Assembly: GCA_035624785.1 (NCBI GenBank)
Contig: DASPQV010000042.1
Span: forward strand, 3,004 to 67,003
DNA from: JAJZNI01 sp035624785
GTDB lineage: Bacteria; Chloroflexota; Dormibacteria; Aeolococcales; Aeolococcaceae
Length of the DNA stretch: 64,000 nucleotides
Direction of reading: 5' to 3'
Notes under the pieces: generated by a model
Databases searched by the model: none
What the model saw: the letters and a program-made list of their open reading frames with translations, nothing else
What the model was told of the DNA's origin: nothing
Made by a program: the position numbers and the translations under genes
Part shown: one piece after another, positions 42,278 through 50,527 of the stretch
Position numbering within the stretch: the stretch's first letter is position 1
Layout of the letters: the number at the start of each line of letters is the position of its first letter

Positions 42278-43054
42278 TCAGGCGGGAACCGGCGCCGCCG
42301 GCCGGCGGCCCTGGGCGAGGGCGATGAACGAGCGCAGCGCCTCGGCGGGGACCGGACGGACGGCCAGCTCCTGGAGCAGCGACTGAGCCTCCTCGAGCAG
42401 CACCGGGTCGGGCATGTCACCCTTGCCCGAGGTGGCCATCACCCAGCCGGAGGAGAACCAGAGCACGGTCTCGAAGGCCAGACCGTTGGCGGTGAGCCCG
42501 TAGAGCAGCGACTCGGTGAGACGCGAGAGCGGGCGCTTCGCGTTACAGACAACTATGCCACGAATTCGATCGAGGACACCCAGCTCCTGAGCCAGACCGA
42601 CACTGAGCGCAGCGGCGCGCAGGGAGAGCAGATCGAGAGCTGTGGGAACCACGATCCGATGGGCGACCTTCATGGGCCCGAGCAGAGAGGGTTCGTGGGG
42701 ATGGGTGTCGAGCAGCACCACGTCGCAATCCTCGAGCACCGGCTCCAGGACGCTGCGGAGCTGCTGCTCGTGAAGCGGTTCGTGGTTGAGGCTTCGATGT
42801 CCAGGGACGGTCCGGATGCCGAGGGGATGGTCGACCAGCGCCTGAGCCAGGGTGACGCGACCGCGCAGCACGTCGGCGATGGTGATGGCCCGCTTGGCCT
42901 TCTCCAGGGCATTGCTGAGCCCGCCGGTGGGGTCGAGGTCGATGGTCACCACCCGGAGCCCGCTGCTGGCCGCGGCGGCCGCCAGGGCGTAGGTGGTGGT
43001 CGTCTTGCCAACGCCACCCTTCAGTGACGCGATCGTGATTATTTCCGCAGGCAC
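42278..43054 (-). CDS. Second ParA/MinD-family ATPase
   Basis: A 258-residue ATPase with the deviant Walker A LKGGVGKTTTT (signature Lys12, Lys17), VVTIDLDPTGGLSNAL and CDVVLLDTHPHEPSLLGPM (Walker B). It differs clearly from the ParA at 40228. The open frame reaches a TTG at 43099, but GTG at 43054 starts right before the first beta strand (PAEIITIASLKGG) and avoids overlap with the divergent gene at 43074. It is divergently paired with the probable DUF4388 gene. Two ParA-type ATPases in 3 kb suggest a cargo-positioning system. Confidence 0.85.
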   Translation of the reverse strand: MPAEIITIASLKGGVGKTTTTYALAAAAASSGLRVVTIDLDPTGGLSNALEKAKRAITIADVLRGRVTLAQALVDHPLGIRTVPGHRSLNHEPLHEQQLRSVLEPVLEDCDVVLLDTHPHEPSLLGPMKVAHRIVVPTALDLLSLRAAALSVGLAQELGVLDRIRGIVVCNAKRPLSRLTESLLYGLTANGLAFETVLWFSSGWVMATSGKGDMPDPVLLEEAQSLLQELAVRPVPAEALRSFIALAQGRRPAAPVPA

Positions 43055-43073
43055 GTCCGTAGAATATCCCGGG

Positions 43074-44672
43074 ATGGCAACAACCGCGCCATTTGTCAAG
43101 CTCCTGCGACAACTCTCCGGGGCCCGGGACGATTACCGGACTGGCGCCCTGGACATCTCGTGGGAGGGCGGCAAGGCCACCATCTTCCTGGTGTTCGGCC
43201 AGCCCAATCACGCGGTGCTCGACCTCTCGGATGGCCATCACCTGGAAGGCCAGGCCGCACTAGGCGCACTGGTCAATCAGCTACCCGCACGCTTCCAGGT
43301 CTCGCCATGGCGCAAGGAGGTCGGGCGCTCCGAGACCCTGAAGTGCAGCCTCGAAGAGCTGATGGAGCCGTTTGCCCAGCTGGCCGGCACGGTCTCTGCG
43401 GAGGCCGGGGTGAGACGCGGCCAGGAGGGCGGTGAGCCCGCTTCGGCCGGCGCCCGGATCGAGTTCGGCCTTGGTGACTTCCCGCTGCTGCCGCTCGGGA
43501 CCACGCTCTGGGCGGACGCGTCGGCCAGCGTGGTCCATCTCGACGTGCTCATCCCCAATCTTCCCGATGCCCTGGTCGTGCTCACCGGCTCCCAGCTGAG
43601 AGCCGCCGGGGTGATCGTCCACCACCGGATCATCGACGCGGTCTGGATCGACGATGAGGACAAGCTCATCGGTGACGCGGCCGCGATGGCTCTGCTGGGG
43701 GCAACCCAGGGCACCGTCTCCGGCTACCAGCTCGGCGACCCCGACGTCGCCGAGGCGCTGACCATGCTCTGGCGCCTTCCCATCGCCTACCGAGCCCTCC
43801 CAGCCGCCTGGGTGGACGGCAGGGCGCTCCTTGCCGACCTGGAGCGGCGGCGCCGGGATTGCGCCATGGTGGTGGCCGGCAGCGAGCTGGGCGTGGCCCT
43901 GATCTCCGCCGGCCGGCTGATGGCCGTCTACACGGAGAGGGACCGCCAGCCGGTCGCTTCGACGGAACGCCTCCTCGCCCTGCTGCGGGCGCCGGGAGCC
44001 CGGCTCACCCTGCGCCAGGGCGTGGAGGAGGGACCGGACGAGCAGCTCCCCGAGGAGAGCTTCCACGCCTACGTCCAGGGGGCCGAGGAGGTCCCGACCG
44101 AGGCCGGTCAACCCGGCTCTCCCGGGGCGCCGCACGAGCCGTCCGAACCCGCATCCAGCGGCTCCCGAGCTGAGACAGCGGCGGTGGAGCCGGGGGAAGC
44201 GGAGGCGGTCGAGGCAGCGCCCGAAGCCGGCAGGCCCGGGCCGGAGGCGGAATCGACGCTTCTCAAGTCGGTGCCGTCGCTGGCCGGCGCGGCGCCGGAC
44301 ACCTCCCCATGGCTCGCCGCCCTCCGGGAGCAAGTGCTCGGCGCCTCCCCGGGTGAGGCCCCTCCCCCACCACCGGCGCCGCCACCGGTCGCAGCCGGCG
44401 CCGAGGCATGGCTGGAGCCGCCCGCGACGGAGGCTGTCGACTTCACCGGCGTCAAGCGGGACCTGGTCCAGATCGGAACCCTCTGGCTGGGCAGTGAGGA
44501 CGCCACCGAGGCCATCGAGATGATCGAGCGGGCCCGACCCACCGTCGAGGACATCATGAGCACCATCGACGCGATCCGGAACCTGACCCCACCGGGGCAC
44601 GAGCCGTCGGTGGTCCAGGCGATGGCCCGAGAGATGCGCTTCCACGCTGCGGAGCACCTGAGCGGGCTCTGA
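43074..44672 (+). CDS. DUF4388/PATAN-like domain protein
   Basis: A 532-residue soluble protein. The N-terminus (SGARDDYRTGALDISWEGGKATIFLVFGQPNHAVLD, then GQAALGALVNQL) resembles the PATAN/DUF4388 domain, found in bacterial signalling and motility proteins. A second similar block may begin near residue 250 (CAMVVAGSELGVALISAGRLMAVYTERD). Residues about 340-465 are a low-complexity Pro/Ala/Glu linker and the last 65 residues are helical (VKRDLVQIGTLWLGSEDATEAIEMIERARPTVEDIMSTIDAI). The start ATG lies 20 bases from the divergent ParA gene. The domain call is by eye and tentative. Confidence 0.6.
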   Translation: MATTAPFVKLLRQLSGARDDYRTGALDISWEGGKATIFLVFGQPNHAVLDLSDGHHLEGQAALGALVNQLPARFQVSPWRKEVGRSETLKCSLEELMEPFAQLAGTVSAEAGVRRGQEGGEPASAGARIEFGLGDFPLLPLGTTLWADASASVVHLDVLIPNLPDALVVLTGSQLRAAGVIVHHRIIDAVWIDDEDKLIGDAAAMALLGATQGTVSGYQLGDPDVAEALTMLWRLPIAYRALPAAWVDGRALLADLERRRRDCAMVVAGSELGVALISAGRLMAVYTERDRQPVASTERLLALLRAPGARLTLRQGVEEGPDEQLPEESFHAYVQGAEEVPTEAGQPGSPGAPHEPSEPASSGSRAETAAVEPGEAEAVEAAPEAGRPGPEAESTLLKSVPSLAGAAPDTSPWLAALREQVLGASPGEAPPPPPAPPPVAAGAEAWLEPPATEAVDFTGVKRDLVQIGTLWLGSEDATEAIEMIERARPTVEDIMSTIDAIRNLTPPGHEPSVVQAMAREMRFHAAEHLSGL

Positions 44673-44674
44673 CC

Positions 44675-44971
44675 GTGAGCCAGGTGATCGATGCCCTCAC
44701 CGGGCACGCCGCCATCGTCCTGGCCGTGGTCGCCATCGCCGAGGGCGTGCTGGCGGCGTGGCTGCTGCGGCGCAACGAGGAGCTGAGGATCCGGCTCCGC
44801 CGCGCCGGCGAGGCTGCTGACGAGGCGGCCCGGGCGGCCGCTCTCGCTGCTCCCGGAGGCATCGATCCCGAGATCGTCATCAACCTGCTCCGGGCCGGCC
44901 AGGCGGTCACCCTGGAGACGGTCCGCGAGCTGATGACCCAGCACGACGGGCTCGAAGCCGTCCCCCGCTGA
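44675..44971 (+). CDS. Small membrane-anchored hypothetical protein
   Basis: A 98-residue protein with one N-terminal membrane helix (HAAIVLAVVAIAEGVLAAWLL, residues about 11-31), a charged helical stretch (RRNEELRIRLRRAGEAADEAARAAALAA) and a C-terminal helix. It starts at a GTG two bases after the preceding stop, so it is co-translated with the DUF4388-like gene and may anchor it to the membrane. Family not recognised. Confidence 0.65.
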   Translation: MSQVIDALTGHAAIVLAVVAIAEGVLAAWLLRRNEELRIRLRRAGEAADEAARAAALAAPGGIDPEIVINLLRAGQAVTLETVRELMTQHDGLEAVPR

Positions 44972-45011
44972 GCGCCCGGGTACTCCCGCTGCCCACCCTG
45001 ACCCCGGTCTT

Positions 45012-45554
45012 CTAGCCCTCGATCTCCTGATAGGCAGCGTCAGCCAGCCGCCACGCCAGCTCGGCCGCCTCCTCCCGCAGCTTGAGGAGGGCATCCTCGG
45101 TGACCCGCAGGATCTGCACGCTCTGACGGATCGACCAGCCGGTGCGCTGGGCGCCTTGGGTGGGCATGGCCGTCCCCCGCCAGCCGAACGCTGCCGAGGC
45201 CCGGCCCGCCGACCGCTCCCCATCCCAGAGCACGGAGCTGGGCATGGCGGCCACCTGGAACTCGACGACCCCGGCGGCGGCGGTGTCGCCCAAACCCGCC
45301 GGCGGCCCTCCTCGGCGCGCCTCCATGGCGCCGGTCCCGGGCCACGATGCCGGCCGCCCGGGGGTAGGTGCCGAGACCAGCGATCGCGCCGACACCAGCG
45401 GGGCGGCTCGGGAGGCCGCCGGGCGCCCGCTGGCCAGCGCGGTGAGGGCGGCGGCCAGCTGCTCCCCGCTGTCGAAGGCGCTGCCGTCTCCGAACCAGTC
45501 TTCGCCGAGCAGGTCGTCGTCGACCGAGACCGCCGGCTCGATGGGCACGGTCAT
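45012..45554 (-). CDS. Hypothetical protein
   Basis: A 180-residue protein. The first 30 residues are acidic (EPAVSVDDDLLGEDWFGDGSAFD), the middle is low-complexity, and the C-terminal 45 residues (TGWSIRQSVQILRVTEDALLKLREEAAELAWRLADAAYQEIEG) look like an amphipathic helix. The ATG at 45554 follows a GGAGGGGGAGG Shine-Dalgarno. It is divergent from the first secretion ATPase gene. Family not recognised; moderate confidence that it is real, based on the start signal and third-position GC. Confidence 0.6.
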   Translation of the reverse strand: MTVPIEPAVSVDDDLLGEDWFGDGSAFDSGEQLAAALTALASGRPAASRAAPLVSARSLVSAPTPGRPASWPGTGAMEARRGGPPAGLGDTAAAGVVEFQVAAMPSSVLWDGERSAGRASAAFGWRGTAMPTQGAQRTGWSIRQSVQILRVTEDALLKLREEAAELAWRLADAAYQEIEG

Positions 45555-45780
45555 GGCCTCCCCCTCCATCCAGAGGCAGCGCGGGGAGGGCTCATGCCGG
45601 CTCCGATCGGTCCTCACTTCCGGCGAACGGTCGCCGCCCCATGGTAAGGGCAGTCCGCCCAGCCTCCGGGAAAAGATCGTGTCGCGAAAGTGTTGCCTCC
45701 GCGAAGACGGCCACGGCGGGGACCAGAATCGCCATGGCGACGCGGCCCGCGGGCGGCCGCGCACCCACCAGGAGTTCACC

Positions 45781-47055
45781 GTGAGCGTCGCCGCTTCCCG
45801 ACTCGACAACCGCTACATGGAGGCCTTGGGCCCCCTCCGGCCGCTCGTCGAGGACGACAGCCTGACCGAGATCATGGTCAACGGTCCGGAGATGGTCTAC
45901 GTCGAGCGGAAGGGCAAGATCCTGCTCACCGACATCCGGTTCGACGACGAAGCCCATCTGCTCCGCGTGATCGACACCATCGTCTCCTCGGTGGGACGTC
46001 GCGTGGACGCCCGCACCCCGCTCTGCGACGCACGGCTGCTCGACGGATCCCGAGTCAACGTGGCCATCCCGCCGGTCGCCCTGGACGGGCCGCTGCTCAC
46101 CATCCGCAAGTTCTCCAAGGATCCCTACCAGGTCTCCGACCTGATCGGCTTCGGCACCCTGACCCAGGAGGGAGCCTCCTTCATCCAGGCGTGCGTCCTG
46201 GCCCGGGCCAACATCGTGATCTCGGGCGGGACCGGCGCCGGCAAGACCACCCTGCTCAACGTCTGCTCGGGATTCATCCCCATCGACGAGCGGATCATCA
46301 CCATCGAGGACGCCGCCGAGCTGCAGCTGCACCAGGAGCACGTCTGCCGTCTGGAGTCGCGGCCCTCCGATGTCAACGGTGAGGGCCAGATACGGATCCG
46401 CGACCTGGTCATCAACTCGCTGCGGATGCGGCCCGACCGGATCGTCGTCGGCGAGTGCCGCGGCGGCGAGGCCCTGGACATGCTCCAGGCGATGAACACC
46501 GGCCACGACGGCTCGATGACGACCATCCACGCCAACAGCCCCCGCGACGCCCTGGCCCGCCTCGAGACCCTGGTGCTGATGGCCGGCATGGATCTCCCCC
46601 TCAAGGCGATCCGGCAGCAGGTGGCTGCCGCGATCAACCTGGTGATCCAATTGGCTCGCCTCAAGGACGGGTCCCGCAAGATCGTCTCCGTCACCGAGGT
46701 GGTGGGGATGGAGGGCGAGACGATCACCATGCAGGAGATCTTCCGGTTCGAGCCCAGGGGCGCCGACCCGGCCACGGGCAAGATCGTCGGGGAGTTCGCC
46801 CTGACCGGGATCAGGCCCCAGATCATCGACCGCCTCTTCGACATGGGGATCCCGCTGCCGCCGCGCCTGATGCAGCTGTTCCCCGACCGGCGGCAGCTGC
46901 AGCACGCGGCCATGGTCAGCGCCGCCCGCTCCCAGCCCCAGCCGGGCAACGGGATGCCGGGCATGGGAGCCGGGCCGGGCTACGGTCCGCCCCCCGGCCT
47001 GGGGATGATGCCCGGGATGCCGCCGGCGCCGCCCGGTCCCGGACGTCGCGGCTGA
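45781..47055 (+). CDS. cpaF: CpaF/TadA-family secretion ATPase, short form
   Basis: A 424-residue type II/IV secretion ATPase. Motifs: LTEIMVNGPEMVYVERKGKILLTD in the N-terminal domain, DGSRVNVAIPPVALDGPLLTIRKF, Walker A GGTGAGKTT (149-157), the Asp box IIIITIEDAAELQL region, Walker B VVGECRGGEALDMLQAMNTGHDGSMTTIHANSPRDAL with the His box. The GTG at 45781 has a GGAG six bases upstream; the frame is open further but is non-coding in character. It lacks the N-terminal helical domain of the second CpaF in this window. The tail is Gly/Met/Pro-rich. It probably powers a Tad-type pilus or related exporter. Confidence 0.93.
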   Translation: MSVAASRLDNRYMEALGPLRPLVEDDSLTEIMVNGPEMVYVERKGKILLTDIRFDDEAHLLRVIDTIVSSVGRRVDARTPLCDARLLDGSRVNVAIPPVALDGPLLTIRKFSKDPYQVSDLIGFGTLTQEGASFIQACVLARANIVISGGTGAGKTTLLNVCSGFIPIDERIITIEDAAELQLHQEHVCRLESRPSDVNGEGQIRIRDLVINSLRMRPDRIVVGECRGGEALDMLQAMNTGHDGSMTTIHANSPRDALARLETLVLMAGMDLPLKAIRQQVAAAINLVIQLARLKDGSRKIVSVTEVVGMEGETITMQEIFRFEPRGADPATGKIVGEFALTGIRPQIIDRLFDMGIPLPPRLMQLFPDRRQLQHAAMVSAARSQPQPGNGMPGMGAGPGYGPPPGLGMMPGMPPAPPGPGRRG

Positions 47056-47136
47056 CCTCCAGGCTCGGCCGGTCGGCGGCGGCGTTCGCCGGCGGCTCGC
47101 CGCCGCCGGAGCGGGCGCGGCCGCTCCGAGCCGGCC

Positions 47137-48333
47137 TCAGACCCCGAGGATCTCGAGGATGCGGCGCTCGTCGATGGGCGGGCTGGACGGCCGGGCGAGC
47201 AGGAAGCCCTGGCCGTGGGTCACCCCGATGTTGCGAAGAGCGCGCAGCTCAGCCTCGGTCTCGATGCCCTCGGCGACGATGGTGGTCTGGGTCTCCCGGG
47301 CGAAGGCCACCAGAGCGTAGGAGAGGGCCCGCCGCGGCCGGTCACCGTCGATCCCGCGGGTGAGCGAGATGTCGAGCTTGATGATGTCGGGGGAGAGCAG
47401 GAGGATGTGCCGAAGACTCGCGAACCCGGCCCCGGCGTCGTCGACCGCCACCCGCACTCCAGCGTCGCGAAGCGGACGCAGGACCCGGGCCAGCGCCTCG
47501 TAGTCGGCCACCGGGGCGTGCTCGGTCATCTCCATGACGATCCGGTCCTCGGGCACCGCGCCCAGCATGTCGCCGAGGTCGCGATGCAGCAGGGTGGTCG
47601 GTGACACGTTGAGGGAGAGGTAGGCGCTGGTGGGCAGCTCCGGCAGACCGGCCAGAGCCGCGCTGATCGCGAAGGTCTCGAGGTCCTCGCGCAGGCCGAC
47701 GTCCTCCGCCTCCTGGAACCACTGCAGAGGCATGCCGGTATCGAAGCGGGCCAGCGCCTCGACCCCGCTGACCAGGCCTCGGGCCAGGTCGACGATGGGC
47801 TGGTAGACGGGCCGGACCCCGCCGTGCTCGATGACCGTGCGGATCCGGGTCAGGATCCTCTCCCTGGCGGCCTCGGCGGCCTCCTTGCCGGCCAGCTCGC
47901 CGCTCAGCTCTCGGACCACCGTGCTGGCCACGTCGGCGGAGAAGGCGGACTCGCCGCGAAGCACCCGCTGGATGGTCTTGGTGACCTCGTCGGGCATGGA
48001 ACCCTTGACCAGGTAGGCGCTGGCACCGGCGCGGAGCATCTCCAGGATGCTGGCCCGGTCGCCGTAGGCGGAGAGGGCGACGATGCGGGTCTCCGGGCTG
48101 CCAGCCAGGATGCCCCGGGCAGCCTCGGGGCCGCCACCGCCGGGCATCTTGACGTCCAGGATGGCCACGTCCGGACGCTCCTTGATCGCCTCGGCGATGG
48201 CGGCGTCCGCGTCGGCGGCCACCGCCACCACCTCGAGACCGTCCTCGAGCTCGAGGAGCTCGCGGAGAGCATCGCGGATGTTGGCATCGTCATCCGCGAT
48301 CAGCACCCTGACCCTGAGCTGGTCGCCGATCAC
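47137..48333 (-). CDS. Response regulator with EAL domain (c-di-GMP phosphodiesterase)
   Basis: A 398-residue protein. The receiver (residues 8-125) has IADDDANIR, phospho-acceptor Asp60 (VAILDVKMPGGGG) and the Lys in YLVKGSM. The EAL domain (about 165-395) has VYQPIVDLARGLVSGVEALARF (EALxR), LNVSP, EMTEH, VDDAGAGFASL (DDFGTG replaced by DDAGAG), KLDISL, VAEGIETEAEL and GQGFLLARP. The metal- and base-binding positions look kept although loop 6 is divergent, so activity is likely but not certain. Receiver resembles NarL-type. The GTG start overlaps the stop of a short upstream frame that looks like a kinase end. Confidence 0.88.
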   Translation of the reverse strand: MIGDQLRVRVLIADDDANIRDALRELLELEDGLEVVAVAADADAAIAEAIKERPDVAILDVKMPGGGGPEAARGILAGSPETRIVALSAYGDRASILEMLRAGASAYLVKGSMPDEVTKTIQRVLRGESAFSADVASTVVRELSGELAGKEAAEAARERILTRIRTVIEHGGVRPVYQPIVDLARGLVSGVEALARFDTGMPLQWFQEAEDVGLREDLETFAISAALAGLPELPTSAYLSLNVSPTTLLHRDLGDMLGAVPEDRIVMEMTEHAPVADYEALARVLRPLRDAGVRVAVDDAGAGFASLRHILLLSPDIIKLDISLTRGIDGDRPRRALSYALVAFARETQTTIVAEGIETEAELRALRNIGVTHGQGFLLARPSSPPIDERRILEILGV

Positions 48334-48521
48334 GCGGCCGTCCCCTCGAAGGTCCGGGCCGGCGCTCCCGGCATCCAGACCAGCAACCCGGTCCCCGAAG
48401 CGGAGCCCGGCTCGATGCGGAGCCAGCCGCCAGCGCTGGCCAGCACCCGCGGGGGCCGGACCTGGTCAGCACGCCGGGGGAGTCGAAGGCGGGCGGCGCC
48501 TTCCACAGCGGAACCGCTCAC
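48330..48521 (-). pseudogene. Remnant of a histidine kinase C-terminus coupled to the receiver-EAL gene
   Basis: A 63-codon frame whose last 40 residues (VLASAGGWLRIEPGSASGTGLLVWMPGAPA) read like the end of a HATPase domain: the usual 'AHGGRLRIES...GTGTTVTVWLP'. Its TGA overlaps the GTG of the receiver-EAL gene (GTGA), as expected for a kinase-regulator operon. The rest of a kinase is not present upstream: 48522-48639 holds nothing recognisable before the next gene. Probably a deletion left the 3' end. It may be untranslated. Confidence 0.4.
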
Positions 48522-48639
48522 TGTCGGGTCGAGTGTAGGAAGCCGGTGGACGGCGCCCCGCCCTCGTGCATCACCGAAACGGCTTGGTCAGCGCCCCGTC
48601 ACCATGGCCGCCGCCCCGTCACGTCGCGGCCGCCGAGCG

Positions 48640-50289
48640 CTACCCCTCGGTGGTCGGTTGGAACAGCTCCTCGGCGACCAGCTCGCCCTGGGCGCGCAGC
48701 GTCTCCATCGCCCTGGGAATGATGCCGGTCGGGGTCATCTCGCCGATCACCTGACCGGTGTCAGGATCGATCCCCCGCTGTCGGAAGGTGAAGATCTCCT
48801 GCTGGCATACCTCTCCGCCTTCGGCGCCCAGCACCTCGGTGATGCTCACCACCTTGCGGGTGCCGTCGCGAAGACGGGACTGGTGAACGATGACGTTGAT
48901 GGCCGAGCCGATCTGCTCGCGGATGGCACGGGAGGGCAGCTCCGCGCCGGCCATCAGGACCATGGTCTCCAGACGGCTGATGCAATCCCTGGGGTTGTTG
49001 GCGTGGAGCGTGGTCAGCGACCCGTCGTGACCGGTGTTCATGGCCTGGAGCATGTCCAGGGCCTCCCCGCCGCGGCACTCGCCCACCACGATCCGGTCCG
49101 GGCGCATCCGCAGGGCATTGATGACCAGCTCCCGGATGGTCACCCGGCCGCGCCCCTCCACGTTGGCCGGCCTGGTCTCCAGGGTGACCACGTGCTCCTG
49201 GCGCAGCTGCAGCTCGGCGGCGTCCTCGATGGTGACTATCCGCTCGTCCTCGGGGATGAAGCTCGAGAGGATGTTCAGGGTGGTGGTCTTTCCAGAGCCA
49301 GTGCCGCCCGAGACCACCATGTTCAAGCGGGCCCGGACGCAGGAGCGCAGGAAGGTCACCATGCCCGCGGTCACGGAACCGAACCGGAGCAGGTCGTCGG
49401 AGGTCAGGGCCTCCTTGGCGAACTTCCGGATGGTGACCACCGGGCCGACCAGGGACAGCGGGGGGATGATGACGTTGACCCGGGACCCATCCTTGAGGCG
49501 GGCGTCGACCATCGGCGACGACTCGTCCACCCTCCGGCCGACGGTGCTCACGATCCGGTCGATGACCTGCATCAGCTGTTCCGTGCTCTCGAACACCACC
49601 GGGCTGCGCACCAGCTTGCCCCGCTCTTCGACGTAGACCTGCTCCGGGCCGTTGACCATGATCTCGGTCAGCTCCGGGTTGGCGAGCAGCTCTTCCAGGG
49701 GACCCAGACCCAAGACGTCGTGGATCAGGATCTCGATGACCCGCTGCCGGTCCTGACGGCTGAGGGTCAGGCTCTGCTCGACGATGACCTCGCTGACCAG
49801 CTCGGCGATCTTCTGCTCCACCACGTCGGGAGGCGCGGAGTCGGTGTTGCCAGCCAGCTCCTCGACCAGCCGCTGATGAACGCGGGAGCGGAGCTGGCTG
49901 TACGCGCCGCCCTGCTGCCTGGGGTGGACCCGGGAGCCGGCGGTCCGGTTGAGCAGTGACGCGGCCCGGGGACCGTCCGGCGGGCCACCCGGCTCGGCGC
50001 CCCTGCCGAGCAGGTGGGGGGGCACCGGCGGGGCGGGAGCGGACCGGCCGTAGGTGGGAACCGCGGGCTGCCGGGCCGGCGAGGCCGGCGCCGGAGGGTT
50101 GGTGACCAGGGACCGCGCCAGCCAGGCCGGCCTCTCGGACGCCGGCTCGGAGACCGCCGGGGCCTGGCCCGGGCCGGGCGTCTGCCCCGGGGCGGGCGGC
50201 AGCGGCTGAGCCGGAGCCTGCGGGGAAGGCGCCGGTGGGGCGGCGTTGCCTTCCTCGGCCTTGCGCTGGACGCGATCGAGAAGCGACAT
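48640..50289 (-). CDS. cpaF: CpaF/TadA-family secretion ATPase, long form
   Basis: A 549-residue secretion ATPase. Residues 1-125 are a Pro/Ala-rich low-complexity segment; the helical N-terminal domain follows (YSQLRSRVHQRLVEELAG), then LGPLEELLANPELTEIMVNGPEQVYVEERGKLV, Walker A GGTGSGKTT (328-336), TIEDAAELQLRQEHVVTLETRP, and VVGECRGGEALDMLQAMNTGHDGSLTTLHANNPRD. The core is clearly homologous to the CpaF at 45781 but more canonical, and it is on the opposite strand. No TadB/TadC, pilin or secretin gene accompanies either. Confidence 0.95.
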   Translation of the reverse strand: MSLLDRVQRKAEEGNAAPPAPSPQAPAQPLPPAPGQTPGPGQAPAVSEPASERPAWLARSLVTNPPAPASPARQPAVPTYGRSAPAPPVPPHLLGRGAEPGGPPDGPRAASLLNRTAGSRVHPRQQGGAYSQLRSRVHQRLVEELAGNTDSAPPDVVEQKIAELVSEVIVEQSLTLSRQDRQRVIEILIHDVLGLGPLEELLANPELTEIMVNGPEQVYVEERGKLVRSPVVFESTEQLMQVIDRIVSTVGRRVDESSPMVDARLKDGSRVNVIIPPLSLVGPVVTIRKFAKEALTSDDLLRFGSVTAGMVTFLRSCVRARLNMVVSGGTGSGKTTTLNILSSFIPEDERIVTIEDAAELQLRQEHVVTLETRPANVEGRGRVTIRELVINALRMRPDRIVVGECRGGEALDMLQAMNTGHDGSLTTLHANNPRDCISRLETMVLMAGAELPSRAIREQIGSAINVIVHQSRLRDGTRKVVSITEVLGAEGGEVCQQEIFTFRQRGIDPDTGQVIGEMTPTGIIPRAMETLRAQGELVAEELFQPTTEG

Positions 50290-50527
50290 CCTCGCTTACG
50301 GGCTCCTCGGCGGCTCGGCAGCCGCGGCGGATCCTGACGTTCTTGCCCAGGCTACAACTGGCAGCGATCGCATCGAATCAGTGGCCTGCAACGATCGTGT
50401 CGAAAGCTTTCACCCGGGTACCACGCCGAGGGCATGGTCGCGCCTCCGGGGGCGCGATTCTCGGGTGGCCTGCAACGGGGTTGTCACGGAGGCATGACAG
50501 GCCCGCGGGAGCGTCTCCGGCCGCGGT
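50290..50527. other. Intergenic region with short direct repeat
   Basis: These 238 bases lie between divergent genes. GTGGCCTGCAACG occurs twice in direct orientation (50381 and 50465), and GATCG is repeated several times near 50366-50397. Possible regulatory sites for the CAP-domain gene; no riboswitch family was recognised. Confidence 0.35.
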
